Assembly (NCBI RefSeq): GCF_019929665.1
Contig: NZ_JAHZPZ010000002.1
Coordinates: 124,001 to 188,000 of the forward strand
DNA: 64,000 bases
DNA from: Streptococcus infantis
GTDB taxonomy: Bacteria; Bacillota; Bacilli; Lactobacillales; Streptococcaceae
Direction: 5' to 3'
Shown here: one piece after another, positions 19,277 through 27,812 of the stretch
Layout of the letters: the number at the start of each line of letters is the position of its first letter
Position numbering within the stretch: position 1 is the stretch's first letter
The notes under the pieces: model-generated
Told to the model about the DNA's origin: nothing
Databases searched by the model: none
What the model saw: the letters and a program-made list of their open reading frames with translations, nothing else
Made by a program: the position numbers and the translations under genes

Positions 19277-20236
19277 TTATTGCAAGACAAGAGATGCTGC
19301 TCCGATCACTCCAGCGTCATTTCCTAGAGTTGCAAGAGCTAGCTTAGTTGTTGTACGAACTTGTGGGAAGGTATTTTCATCATAAACTTTTTGCACGCCT
19401 TGAAGCAGGAAGTCTCCTGCAGCTGATACACCACCTCCGATAACAATCGTTGATGGGTTTAGGATGGAACCAATGTTGGCACATGCAATACCCAAGTAGC
19501 GTGAGAAGTTACGGTAAACGATCAAAGCAAGATCGTCCCCTTCTTTTGCCAAGTCAAAGACAGTTTTAGCAGTTACTTCTTCACCGTCGTCGATCAAGCG
19601 TTTCAAGGCTGCATCGCCTTCGTATTCATCTGCATAACGACGAGTCAAGTTGACAATCCCTGTTGCAGAAGCTACTGTCTCAAGACAGCCTTTTTTACCA
19701 CAGGTACATGCGATTGGTTGGTCAAAGTCAACAGTGATGTGACCAAGCTCACCAGCAGCACCAGCAACACCGTGAAGCAATTTACCTTCTGCCACGATAC
19801 CGCCACCAACACCTGTACCCAGAGTCATAAAAACAACGTCTGGTTGGTTTTCACCAGCACCCATCCAGCGCTCACCAAGAGCCGCCACGTTGGCATCATT
19901 ATCGATGAAGAATGGAATTTCCAAGGCTTTTTCCATTTTCTCTTTGATCGGTTGAAGAGTTTTCCAGTTGAGATTATAGGCTCCGATAACAGTTCCATTT
20001 TCACGATCAACCACACCAGGTGAACCCATACCAATCCCTTGGAAATCTGCCGCAGCCAATCCAAGCAATTCAAAACGATGTTGAATTGATTCAATCATAT
20101 CGTCTACGATATGGCTCCCTTCATCCAAAATGTTAGTCTTGATAGACCATTTTTCTTGGATTTCTCCTTCTTGAGTTAAAATTGCGAACTTGACAGATGT
20201 TCCACCTAGGTCAATCCCAATAATCTTTTGACTCAT
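19277..20236 (-). CDS. glk: Glucokinase, ROK family
   Basis: Phosphorylates cytoplasmic glucose released by maltodextrin and disaccharide breakdown. 319 residues, ROK family: ATP-binding IDLGGTSVKFA at the N-terminus, catalytic D in the NDANVAALGE segment, and the zinc motif with H166 and C177, C179, C184 (CTCGKKGC) followed by E186. Own promoter and terminator. Functionally it fits with the two GH13 enzymes in the window, which yield glucose and maltooligosaccharides. Confidence 0.95.
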   Translation of the reverse strand: MSQKIIGIDLGGTSVKFAILTQEGEIQEKWSIKTNILDEGSHIVDDMIESIQHRFELLGLAAADFQGIGMGSPGVVDRENGTVIGAYNLNWKTLQPIKEKMEKALEIPFFIDNDANVAALGERWMGAGENQPDVVFMTLGTGVGGGIVAEGKLLHGVAGAAGELGHITVDFDQPIACTCGKKGCLETVASATGIVNLTRRYADEYEGDAALKRLIDDGEEVTAKTVFDLAKEGDDLALIVYRNFSRYLGIACANIGSILNPSTIVIGGGVSAAGDFLLQGVQKVYDENTFPQVRTTTKLALATLGNDAGVIGAASLVLQ

Positions 20237-20260
20237 CTTTTTCTCCTTTATATTTATTAA

Positions 20261-20308
20261 TGGAAATGCTTACAGACATAGTATAACAAAATCGTCAGAT
20301 TTGTGCAA
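20261..20308 (-). promoter_or_regulatory. glk promoter with cre-like site
   Basis: Minus strand -35 TTGCAC (20303-20308), 17 nt, -10 TATACT (20280-20285). Immediately downstream, 20261-20274 reads TGTAAGCATTTCCA, 12 of 14 to the cre consensus. A second imperfect GCAAA/TTTGC palindrome overlaps the -35. Confidence 0.65.
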
Positions 20309-20367
20309 AGGTTTGCGTGTTAAAAGCCAATATTAAAACATCTCATTTGCTTCACTATTTGTAAAAA

Positions 20368-21708
20368 TTAGTCACCTAAATGTTGAATGGCATAGTTTGC
20401 TTCTTCTTTTGTAAATTTTCCAATCCAAGGAGAAGTTAGCCTGTTATAAATTTCTGTTTTTGATAAATTACTGTATTTTCGGTATTCTCTTGCTTTAACT
20501 AAGGCATTTGCTTTGTAATCTGCGTTCAAGTGATCAATGGCATACTGTGCTGCTGAGCTTGAAAAACCATGTGTAACTTGTGATGTTAACTGTTCATAAA
20601 GAGCTTTTTTTGACATATGTAAAGCCGAATTATAGCTTTTTGCTTTAGTTAAAGCAGCATTGTACTGATTCCCGACTGCTGGTTTTGGTTGCCATACACC
20701 ATTGTATCCCACATAGTAACGGCCACCATCTACCCATTTATCCCTAGCCATTTTACCATCTGATTCAACATAGTAACGGCCACCATCTACCCATTCATTC
20801 TTGGCCATCTTACCGTCTGATTTTAGATAGTAATTTCCTATCCATTTATTACGGGCAGAACTTCCTTCAGCTGTCAAATAGTAATAAGAACCAGAATTTT
20901 TATCATAGATCCAATCGCTTTTTGCCCTCTTACCATCTGATTTAAGATAGTAATTCCCTACCCAAGCATTTCGGACAGCGTTTCCCGAAGCATTTAGGTA
21001 GAAATAAGAATTAGCTTTTTTATCAAAAATCCACTTATTAGTGACTTTAACACCATTTTCATAGTACGAAGACCCTACCCAGCCAGATTGGACTGTAGAC
21101 TTTGGCTTATCCTGTTTAGGTGTCGTATTTTTTTGTTTATCAGATTGCTTTGGTGCAGTACCTTTGGATTTCTCTGATTGCTTTGGAGTGCTAGATTTAG
21201 GCTTCTCTGTTTGTTTTGGAGTGCTAGTTTTTGGCTTTTCTGATTGTTTTGGAGCGCTAGATTTAGGCTTCTCTGTTTGCTTTGGAGCGCTAGATTTAGG
21301 CTTCTCTGTTTGTTTTGGAGCGCTAGATTTAGGCTTCTCTGTTTGTTTTGGAGCGCTAGATTTAGGCTTCTCTGACTGTTTTGGAGCGCTAGATTTAGGC
21401 TTCTCTGTTTGTTTTGGAGCGCTAGATTTAGGTTTTTCTGATTGTTTTGGAGCACTATCTTTAGGCTTCTCTGATTGTTTTGGAGCACTATCTTTAGGCT
21501 TCTCTGATTGTTTTGGAGCACTATCTTTAGGCTTCTCTGATTGCTTAGGTAAATTATTTTCTTTTACGTTACCATTCTTAGGCGTACTCTTTTCTTGAGC
21601 AGAAACTTGCTGTATTGAAAAAGGGGACATACCTGCTGTATCTGTAAGCAAAGCAAGTCCAAGTGTTGCTGTCGCTATGCTTGTTACTATATATTTTTTT
21701 GATTTCAT
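20368..21708 (-). CDS. Secreted repeat protein with choline-binding-like repeats and two C-terminal Ltp domains
   Basis: 446 residues, modular. Signal peptide 1-38 with probable cleavage after VSA and no lipobox cysteine; thirteen 11-residue repeats of PKQSEKPKSSA type (54-196), a rigid Pro/Lys spacer; a block of choline-binding-like repeats (about 208-345) with GNYYLKSDGKMAKNEWV and GGRYYV units; and two copies (about 349-394 and 399-446) of a helical domain resembling PF07553, the Ltp domain of the phage TP-J34 superinfection-exclusion lipoprotein. Predicted to sit on phosphorylcholine teichoic acids rather than on a lipid anchor. A role against phage DNA entry is possible by analogy only; the domain also occurs in other surface proteins of unknown function. 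Own promoter. Confidence 0.8.
   Translation of the reverse strand: MKSKKYIVTSIATATLGLALLTDTAGMSPFSIQQVSAQEKSTPKNGNVKENNLPKQSEKPKDSAPKQSEKPKDSAPKQSEKPKDSAPKQSEKPKSSAPKQTEKPKSSAPKQSEKPKSSAPKQTEKPKSSAPKQTEKPKSSAPKQTEKPKSSAPKQSEKPKTSTPKQTEKPKSSTPKQSEKSKGTAPKQSDKQKNTTPKQDKPKSTVQSGWVGSSYYENGVKVTNKWIFDKKANSYFYLNASGNAVRNAWVGNYYLKSDGKRAKSDWIYDKNSGSYYYLTAEGSSARNKWIGNYYLKSDGKMAKNEWVDGGRYYVESDGKMARDKWVDGGRYYVGYNGVWQPKPAVGNQYNAALTKAKSYNSALHMSKKALYEQLTSQVTHGFSSSAAQYAIDHLNADYKANALVKAREYRKYSNLSKTEIYNRLTSPWIGKFTKEEANYAIQHLGD
21121..21549 (-). repeat. Thirteen 33-bp tandem repeats in the Ltp surface protein gene
   Basis: Each unit codes for PKQ(S/T)EKPKxSA. Units 4 to 9 are nearly identical and the distal units (towards 21121) are more diverged. 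A degenerate fourteenth unit follows. The period is a multiple of three with no stop codon in several frames, which leaves long open frames on both strands that I regard as artefacts. Copy number is likely to vary between strains. Confidence 0.92.
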
Positions 21709-21746
21709 CTTAAACTATCCCTATTTTTAAATTTAATGACGCCTAC

Positions 21747-21775
21747 ATTATATCAAATGCTTAACTTTATTTCAA
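21747..21775 (-). promoter_or_regulatory. Promoter of the Ltp surface protein gene
   Basis: Minus strand -35 TTGAAA (21770-21775), 17 nt, -10 TATAAT (21747-21752). The ribosome site is weak (AGGGAT). Confidence 0.75.
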
Positions 21776-21814
21776 TTTCAATATTTAATGTTCACAAATA
21801 ATATTTAATAGCCA

Positions 21815-23527
21815 TTATATTTTTAACTCATACAAGCCCCTAACCGCATTGCAGGCATAAATGACCTCTGCCTGTTTCAAATCTTCTACGGTCAAGACCT
21901 TCTCTTCTACTTGCCCGCTTTCAAGTAAATGCTGGCGATAAATCCCTGGTAACAGGCCTAGCTGACTAGGAGGTGTATAGAGCTTGCCATCCATTTTCAA
22001 GACCAGATTTCCAATAGAGGTTTCAAGCAATTTTCCATCAGCAGTGTGATAGATGATTTCCTGCTCTCCCACTGTCAAATGTGGTCGGTGTGTCGTCTTA
22101 AAGTAGGTAAAGGCCTGCTCCAAATCAGCTTCTTGTAGACAAAGTTTGGCCTGACAAAAGTTAGAGCTAAGTGGTGTCAATACTTGTCGTTCAATTTCAA
22201 TCTCTCCAGATTTGCTGAGACTGATTCGTATCCGATAATCTTGACAGATGTCACAAGACTGGTACTCCTTCTCTATTTTTTGTCTCAAAACTTCTTGGTC
22301 AAATGGAAAGGCAAAATAACGACTAGCCTTTTGCAATCTTTCTAGATGTTGCTTTTCAAAGAGCAATTTTTTCTGGTTGATTTTCCCTGTCGTAATCAGC
22401 TGAAAACAAGGCTGTTTTCGATAAAGAACCGCTGCTTTTTGCTGGACTTCACGGTATTCTGACTCCCAAGTACTATCCCAAGTGATGCCACCTCCGACAC
22501 CATAGATGGCTTGCCCTCCATGCAGTTGAATGGTTCGAATGGCTACGTTGAAAATCCGTATACCATTGGGAAGTAAGAGTCCAAATGTCCCACAGTAAAC
22601 TCCTCTGGGTTGGGGTTCCAAGTCCTTGATAATTTCCATGGTCGCTATCTTGGGAGCTCCTGTGATGGAGCCACATGGAAAAAGCGAACGGAAGATTTCT
22701 ACTAGATCAACATCCGGTCGTAACTGACTCTTGATAGTCGAAGTCATCTGCCACACCGTAGAATACTGCTCCACTTGGCATAAACGCTCCACATGCTCAC
22801 TACCAACCTCAGAAATACGATTCATGTCATTGCGCAAGAGATCCACTATCATCATGTTTTCTGAACGATTTTTGGGATCCTGTTCCAACCAAGCCGCCTC
22901 TTTCAAGTCGTCATCGTTATTCAAACCACGTTTAGTCGTCCCCTTCATAGGACGAGTCGTCAACTCACGACCATTTTGCTCAAAAAAGAGTTCAGGACTC
23001 ATGGAAATCACTGCCATATCATCATGCTCTACGTAGGCATTATATCCCGCTTCCTGCTCCACCACCATACGATTGTAAATGGCAAAAGGATTAGCACTTA
23101 AATTCTGCTTGAGTTGGACAGTATAATTGACCTGATAGGTATCTCCTTGTCTTAAATGATGGTGAATTTGGGCAATCGCCTTTTCATAGTCCTCAGCAGA
23201 TGTTACTTCCTGCCAATTTGATGGCAAATCCACCTCCTCATAAGTCAGAGGGATACTGGATTTTTCTACACTATCATGAATAGTGAAATAGAGGAGATAC
23301 TCTCCTAACAAGGGACCTGAGTGTACTGCTAATTTTTCCTCAAAAGCAGGTGCTGCTTCATAACTAACATAACCAACTACATAATAGCCCTGTTCTTGGT
23401 AGCTTTCCACTTGTGCTAATAAGTCCGCCACTTCTGCTAAATCTCTGGTTTTTAACTCTTTGATAGGCTGGGTAAAGGTGTATCTCTCGCCCAAAGCCCT
23501 AAAATCAATCACTGTTTTTCTATGCAT
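21815..23527 (-). CDS. pabB: Fused aminodeoxychorismate synthase component I / aminodeoxychorismate lyase
   Basis: Folate pathway: converts chorismate to 4-amino-4-deoxychorismate and then to p-aminobenzoate. 570 residues. The N-terminal part (about 1-345) is the chorismate-binding fold, with SPELFFE, RPMKGTTKRG, DLLRNDM and GSITGAPK. The C-terminal part (about 370-570) is a PabC-like fold-type IV PLP domain, with a lyase-like ending LEAxxIYACNAVRG. The fused form is known in streptococci. Uses chorismate, the product of the shikimate genes at 42-50 kb. Confidence 0.9.
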   Translation of the reverse strand: MHRKTVIDFRALGERYTFTQPIKELKTRDLAEVADLLAQVESYQEQGYYVVGYVSYEAAPAFEEKLAVHSGPLLGEYLLYFTIHDSVEKSSIPLTYEEVDLPSNWQEVTSAEDYEKAIAQIHHHLRQGDTYQVNYTVQLKQNLSANPFAIYNRMVVEQEAGYNAYVEHDDMAVISMSPELFFEQNGRELTTRPMKGTTKRGLNNDDDLKEAAWLEQDPKNRSENMMIVDLLRNDMNRISEVGSEHVERLCQVEQYSTVWQMTSTIKSQLRPDVDLVEIFRSLFPCGSITGAPKIATMEIIKDLEPQPRGVYCGTFGLLLPNGIRIFNVAIRTIQLHGGQAIYGVGGGITWDSTWESEYREVQQKAAVLYRKQPCFQLITTGKINQKKLLFEKQHLERLQKASRYFAFPFDQEVLRQKIEKEYQSCDICQDYRIRISLSKSGEIEIERQVLTPLSSNFCQAKLCLQEADLEQAFTYFKTTHRPHLTVGEQEIIYHTADGKLLETSIGNLVLKMDGKLYTPPSQLGLLPGIYRQHLLESGQVEEKVLTVEDLKQAEVIYACNAVRGLYELKI

Positions 23528-23632
23528 ATCCTAAGTATACCATAAATAAGAAGGTCCCTAGAATTTATCTAGTCAGTATTTTTTATCAGATTATCAGGAA
23601 ATGTTTTAGAATTCTTTATATAATTTAACAAA

Positions 23633-23664
23633 ATAAAAAGGTTCAGCTTATGCTGAACCACTTT
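23633..23664 (-). terminator. Terminator of the DUF2975/XRE operon
   Basis: Minus strand GGTTCAGC, 4-nt loop, GCTGAACC, then TTTTT. It starts a few bases past the XRE stop codon. Confidence 0.85.
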
Positions 23665-23868
23665 TTAATCTGGCACATATTCCAATATATCACCAGGTTG
23701 GCACCCAAGTTCTTTACAAATGGCTTCTAGCGTTGAAAAACGTATAGCCTTAGCCTTACCTGTTTTCAGTATTGAAAGATTTGCGGGAGTAATACCTACA
23801 CGTTCTGCTAAATCTCCTGAACGCATTTTTTTCTTTGCTAATTCGACATCTAGATTAATAACAATCAT
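23665..23868 (-). CDS. YozG-like XRE/Cro-type regulator (67 aa)
   Basis: Stand-alone HTH protein of 67 residues, with the recognition region GDLAERVGITPANLSILKTG and the ending LGCQPGDILEYVPD, characteristic of the HTH_26/YozG group. This group is typically encoded next to DUF2975 membrane proteins, as here. Probably represses the operon from two inverted repeats at 24998-25068. Last gene of a three-gene unit. Confidence 0.88.
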   Translation of the reverse strand: MIVINLDVELAKKKMRSGDLAERVGITPANLSILKTGKAKAIRFSTLEAICKELGCQPGDILEYVPD

Positions 23869-23885
23869 GTGATATTCTCCTTTCT

Positions 23886-24362
23886 CTAAATTGTAAACTC
23901 ATTTTCTTCTGCAATTTCGTTTGCTTTTTCAAGGACTTTACCAATTGTCCAAACAACGAGAGCAGTAACCATGAAAGTTATATTCAGAAATGAATAACCA
24001 TTGAGTGTCAAAATACCATCTCCTAGAAATGAGGCAATAAAGAGGGAAATAGAGATACGATTAGCAAGTTTGACATTATAACTTGTAAAAATCTGTTCAT
24101 GAATAATATTTTGGAAGAACTGTCTAACACAAAATAGTACAAACAGAATGATAAAGCTATTGATAAAGGACAAAGCACTCACTAGTATTGAAGTATTCAC
24201 CATATCAGGTTTTAAGGAAATAGTCCCAAGGTTAAATAGGTTAATCTCAGTTACATTGAAAACTGTTAAAAGGATGGATATAACCAAAGACACTCCCAAG
24301 ATAAAAAGTAGGATATTAATAAAACCTAAAGCAAATGGTAAGTAGGAATTTTTCTTAGACAT
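23886..24362 (-). CDS. DUF2975-type membrane protein
   Basis: 158 residues with four predicted membrane segments (about 10-30, 55-78, 96-115 and 120-140) and a central loop with VRQFFQNIIHEQIFTSYNVKLANRI, in which the basic helix between segments resembles DUF2975 proteins. The start at 24362 is preferred because GAGG precedes it, though at 11 nt; the longer reading relies on a TTG without a ribosome site. Function of the family unknown. Followed by the HTH gene after 17 nt. Confidence 0.75.
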   Translation of the reverse strand: MSKKNSYLPFALGFINILLFILGVSLVISILLTVFNVTEINLFNLGTISLKPDMVNTSILVSALSFINSFIILFVLFCVRQFFQNIIHEQIFTSYNVKLANRISISLFIASFLGDGILTLNGYSFLNITFMVTALVVWTIGKVLEKANEIAEENEFTI

Positions 24363-24429
24363 TAATTTCAAAACCTCGTTTCTAATCTCTACTATATTAT
24401 ACAATATTAGTAAGTGTTACGTACATGCA

Positions 24430-24921
24430 TTATGCTACTTTATCTGAAAATTGATTTTTGATTGAAGTAAGCACCAAGCTAGCAATAAACAAAAATGCTG
24501 CAATCGAGAAGTTAAAAATGATGTGGGCAGGATTCAAAATAAGTTCTGTAATACCTTGGATTGCTCCTACTAGTGTCATTAGAACTGCACCTTTTTTCAA
24601 GAATGAAATGGTTGTATCTTCAAAAAGATCGCTTTCCTTAAAGTTCTTAGCAAACTGTTTTAATTTGATAAGGCCATAAGTCAGAAGTGTATTACCAGCA
24701 ACAAAGGTTAGAACAAAGGCATTAACCCCTCCCCACGCTTCGTAGCCTGACCTTGTTACCTCTCCACCTTCAGGCATTAGTTGGCTGATATCAAATTGAC
24801 CAAGGAAAAGAACTAAGGAAGCAATACTAAAGAAACTGAGGGTAAAGATTCCGAAATTAGAGCCTAGTGTAACAAGTGATTTAGTAAAGTTTACGATTTT
24901 AGTTGATGTAGTTTTTTTCAT
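24430..24921 (-). CDS. DUF2975-like membrane protein, first gene of the XRE operon
   Basis: 163 residues, four predicted membrane segments (about 16-40, 62-84, 105-125 and 133-152) separated by a polar loop ending in KNFKESDLFEDTTISFLKKG. Same topology and loop pattern as the next gene, so probably a paralogue and perhaps a heteromeric partner. Function unknown. GAGGAAA ribosome site. Transcribed from the operator-flanked promoter upstream. Confidence 0.72.
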   Translation of the reverse strand: MKKTTSTKIVNFTKSLVTLGSNFGIFTLSFFSIASLVLFLGQFDISQLMPEGGEVTRSGYEAWGGVNAFVLTFVAGNTLLTYGLIKLKQFAKNFKESDLFEDTTISFLKKGAVLMTLVGAIQGITELILNPAHIIFNFSIAAFLFIASLVLTSIKNQFSDKVA

Positions 24922-24997
24922 GATGATTTCCTCTTTTATAAAATATTTTTAGTTTTACCAACAAATGAGCTCTTTTTGTTACTACTCGAAAACTTAT

Positions 24998-25068
24998 TAT
25001 CGTTTTTCGATATATCTAGTATAGCATAATTTTTTTGAAATGCAACACTTTTTTATCGTTTTTTGATA
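24998..25068 (-). promoter_or_regulatory. Promoter flanked by two matching 15-bp operators
   Basis: Minus strand -35 TTGCAT (25040-25045), 16 nt, extended -10 TGCTATACT (hexamer 25018-25023). One inverted repeat, TATCGTTTTTCGATA, at 24998-25012 covers the transcription start. A second at 25054-25068, TATCGTTTTTTGATA, differs at one base and sits just upstream of the -35; centres are 56 bp apart. Likely binding sites of the 67-residue HTH protein. Confidence 0.7.
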
Positions 25069-25199
25069 ATTTTTTTCTTTTATTTAAAAATATCTTTATT
25101 TAAGAGCAATTAGGCTTCAAATATTAAAGTCAACACTTCTAAAAAAATCAAATATGAATCCAAAACATTTTTAGTAAACTCTTTTTAAGAATATCACGT

Positions 25200-26315
25200 T
25201 CACTCAACATAATCTAACAAATAACCATAACCCTTTTCTTCCATTTGATTCTTAGGAATAAAGCGAATGGACAGGCTATTGATACAATAGCGTAGCCCTC
25301 CCTTGTCCTTAGGCCCGTCTGTAAAGACATGTCCTAAGTGGGAATCACCAGTTCGGCTTCTGACTTCTGTTCTGACCATATTATAAGACTTGTCTTCCTT
25401 GTAGGTCGCAACATCTGGACTGATAGGCTGGGTAAAACTTGGCCAACCACAGCCCGATTCAAATTTATCTTTCGAAGAAAAGAGGGGTTCACCTGTCGCC
25501 ACATCTACATAAATACCTGCTTCAAATTTATCCCAGTAACGATTTGAAAAGGCCCGTTCTGTTTGACTATTTTGAGTCACTGCATACTCCTCAGGAGAGA
25601 GGAGTTTTTTCAATTCATCGTCACTCGGTTTTGGATATTTACTCGCATCAATAACAGGATAGGATGCTTGATTGACGTTGATATGGCAATATCCATTTGG
25701 ATTTTTCTGGAGATAGTCTTGGTGGTAGTCCTCAGCCACAATAAAATTTCTTAAGGCTTCCTTTTCAACGGCTAGAGGCTGGTCATACTTTTGAGCAACT
25801 TGCTCAAAGACTTTATTGATGACTTCTAGGTCCTGCTCGTCCTTATAGTAGACTCCCGTTCTGTACTGAGTCCCCACATCATTTCCCTGCTTATTCTTAC
25901 TAATTGGATTGATAATGCGGAAATAATGGAGCAAGATTTCTTTTAAAGAAATTTGATTGGCATCGTAGGTCACATGAACAGTCTCAGCATGCCCGGTTTG
26001 GCCGATCAATTCATACTGGGTTGTTTCTCCTCTACCATTCGCATAGCCAGAAACAGCATCTGTCACACCTGCTACTCTTGAAAAATACTCTTCAACTCCC
26101 CAGAAACAGCCTCCCGCTAGATAAATTTCATGTAGGTCAGCATCTTTACTTGGCTCAGTTTTTTTCTTGTCCTTTTGTCCTTGACTAACTGCTGCCTTCT
26201 CGATTTGAGTGGTATCTGTGTAGCTTGCGCTTCTTTTTTCCCAAAGAAATAAAAGTCCGATAATAACGCAAATGATGATTCCTATGAATACAATTATTTT
26301 TAATTTATCATTCAT
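25200..26315 (-). CDS. msrAB: Membrane-anchored methionine sulfoxide reductase MsrAB
   Basis: Repairs oxidised methionine in exported proteins. 371 residues. One N-terminal membrane helix (about 6-25) anchors the protein outside; the MsrA domain has catalytic C70 in GGCFWG, and the MsrB domain has SGCGWPSF and catalytic C344 in [11 protein letters not shown]. It follows a thioredoxin-like lipoprotein after 9 nt, its likely electron donor, as in the pneumococcal MsrAB2-Etrx2 pair. No CcdA-type membrane protein is encoded beside it here. Confidence 0.95.
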   Translation of the reverse strand: MNDKLKIIVFIGIIICVIIGLLFLWEKRSASYTDTTQIEKAAVSQGQKDKKKTEPSKDADLHEIYLAGGCFWGVEEYFSRVAGVTDAVSGYANGRGETTQYELIGQTGHAETVHVTYDANQISLKEILLHYFRIINPISKNKQGNDVGTQYRTGVYYKDEQDLEVINKVFEQVAQKYDQPLAVEKEALRNFIVAEDYHQDYLQKNPNGYCHINVNQASYPVIDASKYPKPSDDELKKLLSPEEYAVTQNSQTERAFSNRYWDKFEAGIYVDVATGEPLFSSKDKFESGCGWPSFTQPISPDVATYKEDKSYNMVRTEVRSRTGDSHLGHVFTDGPKDKGGLRYCINSLSIRFIPKNQMEEKGYGYLLDYVE

Positions 26316-26324
26316 GATGAGCCT

Positions 26325-26885
26325 CTAATCTATGCTTTTTAAAGTCTTTAAAATAGTTTCTTTGTCCATAAAACCTGGCTGGGTCTTAACTAGTTTGCCT
26401 TCTTTATCGATAAAGGCCTGAGTCGGATAAGAACGGACTCCGTAACTTGCTAAGAGTTTTCCCGAAGGATCTAGCAATACTGGTAAAGCTTTATAGTCCA
26501 AACCCTGATACCATTTTTGGAAGTCTCCTTCTGCTTGCTCTCCTTTTTGTCCAGGAGAAACAACTGTCAAGATGATATAGTCATCACTTTCTTCTTTAGC
26601 CAGCTCATCTGTATCAGGGAGGCTGGCTAGACAAATAGAACACCAAGATGCCCAAAATTTGAGATAGACTTTTTTGCCTTTGTAATCTGATAGGCGATAA
26701 GTTTTACCATCAACTCCCGTAAGCTCAAAATCTGGAACTTCTTCTCCTTTTTTTGCTACCTGAGAGCTAACTTGCGCTTGTTTGTCCCCATTTTGTTTAT
26801 CAGCCTCGCTCGTCGTTTGATTGTTACAAGCCGATAGACAGACCAGACTAGCACAGACCAATACAGTTGCTTGCCATTTTTTCAT
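26325..26885 (-). CDS. etrx2: Etrx2-like extracellular thioredoxin lipoprotein
   Basis: Lipid-anchored TlpA/ResA-type thiol reductase. 186 residues: signal peptide with lipobox LSAC (lipidated C20), linker, thioredoxin fold with active site WCSIC (C82, C85). The start at 26885 (MKKWQ) is chosen because AAAGG lies 8 nt upstream and a proper lipoprotein signal results; the longer reading from 26933 adds an unlikely N-terminus. Gene symbol by similarity to the pneumococcal protein paired with MsrAB2. Confidence 0.88.
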   Translation of the reverse strand: MKKWQATVLVCASLVCLSACNNQTTSEADKQNGDKQAQVSSQVAKKGEEVPDFELTGVDGKTYRLSDYKGKKVYLKFWASWCSICLASLPDTDELAKEESDDYIILTVVSPGQKGEQAEGDFQKWYQGLDYKALPVLLDPSGKLLASYGVRSYPTQAFIDKEGKLVKTQPGFMDKETILKTLKSID

Positions 26886-27010
26886 TTCCATCACCTTTCT
26901 TATTAGATATATGAATATAGATAACGATTTCATAGCTCTATTATATACCTACCTTTCTAAAAATACTTGGAATCTGCTCGGAAACTAATAGCGCTTCTTG
27001 ATGACAAGAA

Positions 27011-27045
27011 AACTCCCACCTGCTTAGCAGACGAGAGCTTTCAAC
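27011..27045 (-). terminator. Probable terminator of the ywlG-like gene
   Basis: Minus strand hairpin with inner stem CTGC/GCAG and outer CTCTC/GGGAG, followed by TTTTCTT, just beyond the stop codon. Confidence 0.5.
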
Positions 27046-27052
27046 TTTTTAT

Positions 27053-27616
27053 CTATATTTTTCTTATAAAATCTTGGGGATATTGTGCACGCGCTCCTCC
27101 AATAAGCTTGGGACGACTAGCAAGTGCAGTTACATGAGCTTGACCAATCTCTTTCAAAATTGGTCGAATAGGCACCTGAACATGTTTGACATGCATGCCT
27201 ATAGAAGTGTCACCAATATCCAGACCTGCATCTGCTTTTATAAATTCGACTTCAACTGGGTCTTTCATATACCGAAAGGCCGCCAATTGACCAGAACCTC
27301 CAGCATGTAATGTAGGTAGTACACTGACTATTTCCAAATGGTATTTGATGGCAACTTCTCTCTCTACTACAAGGGCTCGATTTACATGTTCACATCCTTG
27401 AACAGCAAGATGGATCCCTTTAGATGATAGGATGTCTAAAATCTTTTCGACAATTAGTTCCCCAATTTCTTGACTGGAGGCTTTTCCAATATGTCCTCCT
27501 ATCACTTCACTAGAAGAAAGCCCTAAAACGAAGATAGATCCTTCATGGAGAGAAGCTTTTGCTAATACATCTTCTAGGATTTCCTCTACCTCTTTTTGTA
27601 ATTGTCCTTGGTCCAT
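27053..27616 (-). CDS. YwlG/UPF0340 family protein
   Basis: 187 residues, the typical length of the UPF0340 (DUF436, TIGR01440) family. Conserved pieces: [16 protein letters not shown], the [15 protein letters not shown] motif and [17 protein letters not shown]. The family has no established function. GAGGT ribosome site and own promoter; monocistronic. Confidence 0.88.
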   Translation of the reverse strand: MDQGQLQKEVEEILEDVLAKASLHEGSIFVLGLSSSEVIGGHIGKASSQEIGELIVEKILDILSSKGIHLAVQGCEHVNRALVVEREVAIKYHLEIVSVLPTLHAGGSGQLAAFRYMKDPVEVEFIKADAGLDIGDTSIGMHVKHVQVPIRPILKEIGQAHVTALASRPKLIGGARAQYPQDFIRKI

Positions 27617-27640
27617 ACTTTACCTCGCTTATTTCTTTCT

Positions 27641-27669
27641 ATGATATCGTTTTTTCATTATTTTAGCAA
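27641..27669 (-). promoter_or_regulatory. ywlG-like gene promoter
   Basis: Minus strand -35 TTGCTA (27664-27669), 17 nt, -10 TATCAT (27641-27646). Confidence 0.6.
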
Positions 27670-27767
27670 GCTAAGTGACGTAATAGAAAGTATTTATCTA
27701 TAGCACCTCAATTGAGTTTACAAAAATTATCATATAGTCTAAGCCTAATCAAATCCAAATCTAAAAC

Positions 27768-27803
27768 GAAAAAAACAGAGAATTCTATTTCTCTGTCTTT
27801 TTT
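27768..27803 (-). terminator. mecA terminator
   Basis: Minus strand ACAGAGAA, short loop, TTCTCTGT, then seven T, about 10 nt past the mecA stop codon. Confidence 0.8.
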
Positions 27804-27812
27804 TTAAATACT

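Noticed and set aside
21075-21598. Long open frames on both strands across the 33-bp repeats
   Set aside because: They follow from a repeat whose length is a multiple of three. They lack ribosome sites and overlap a better supported gene with signal peptide and domains.
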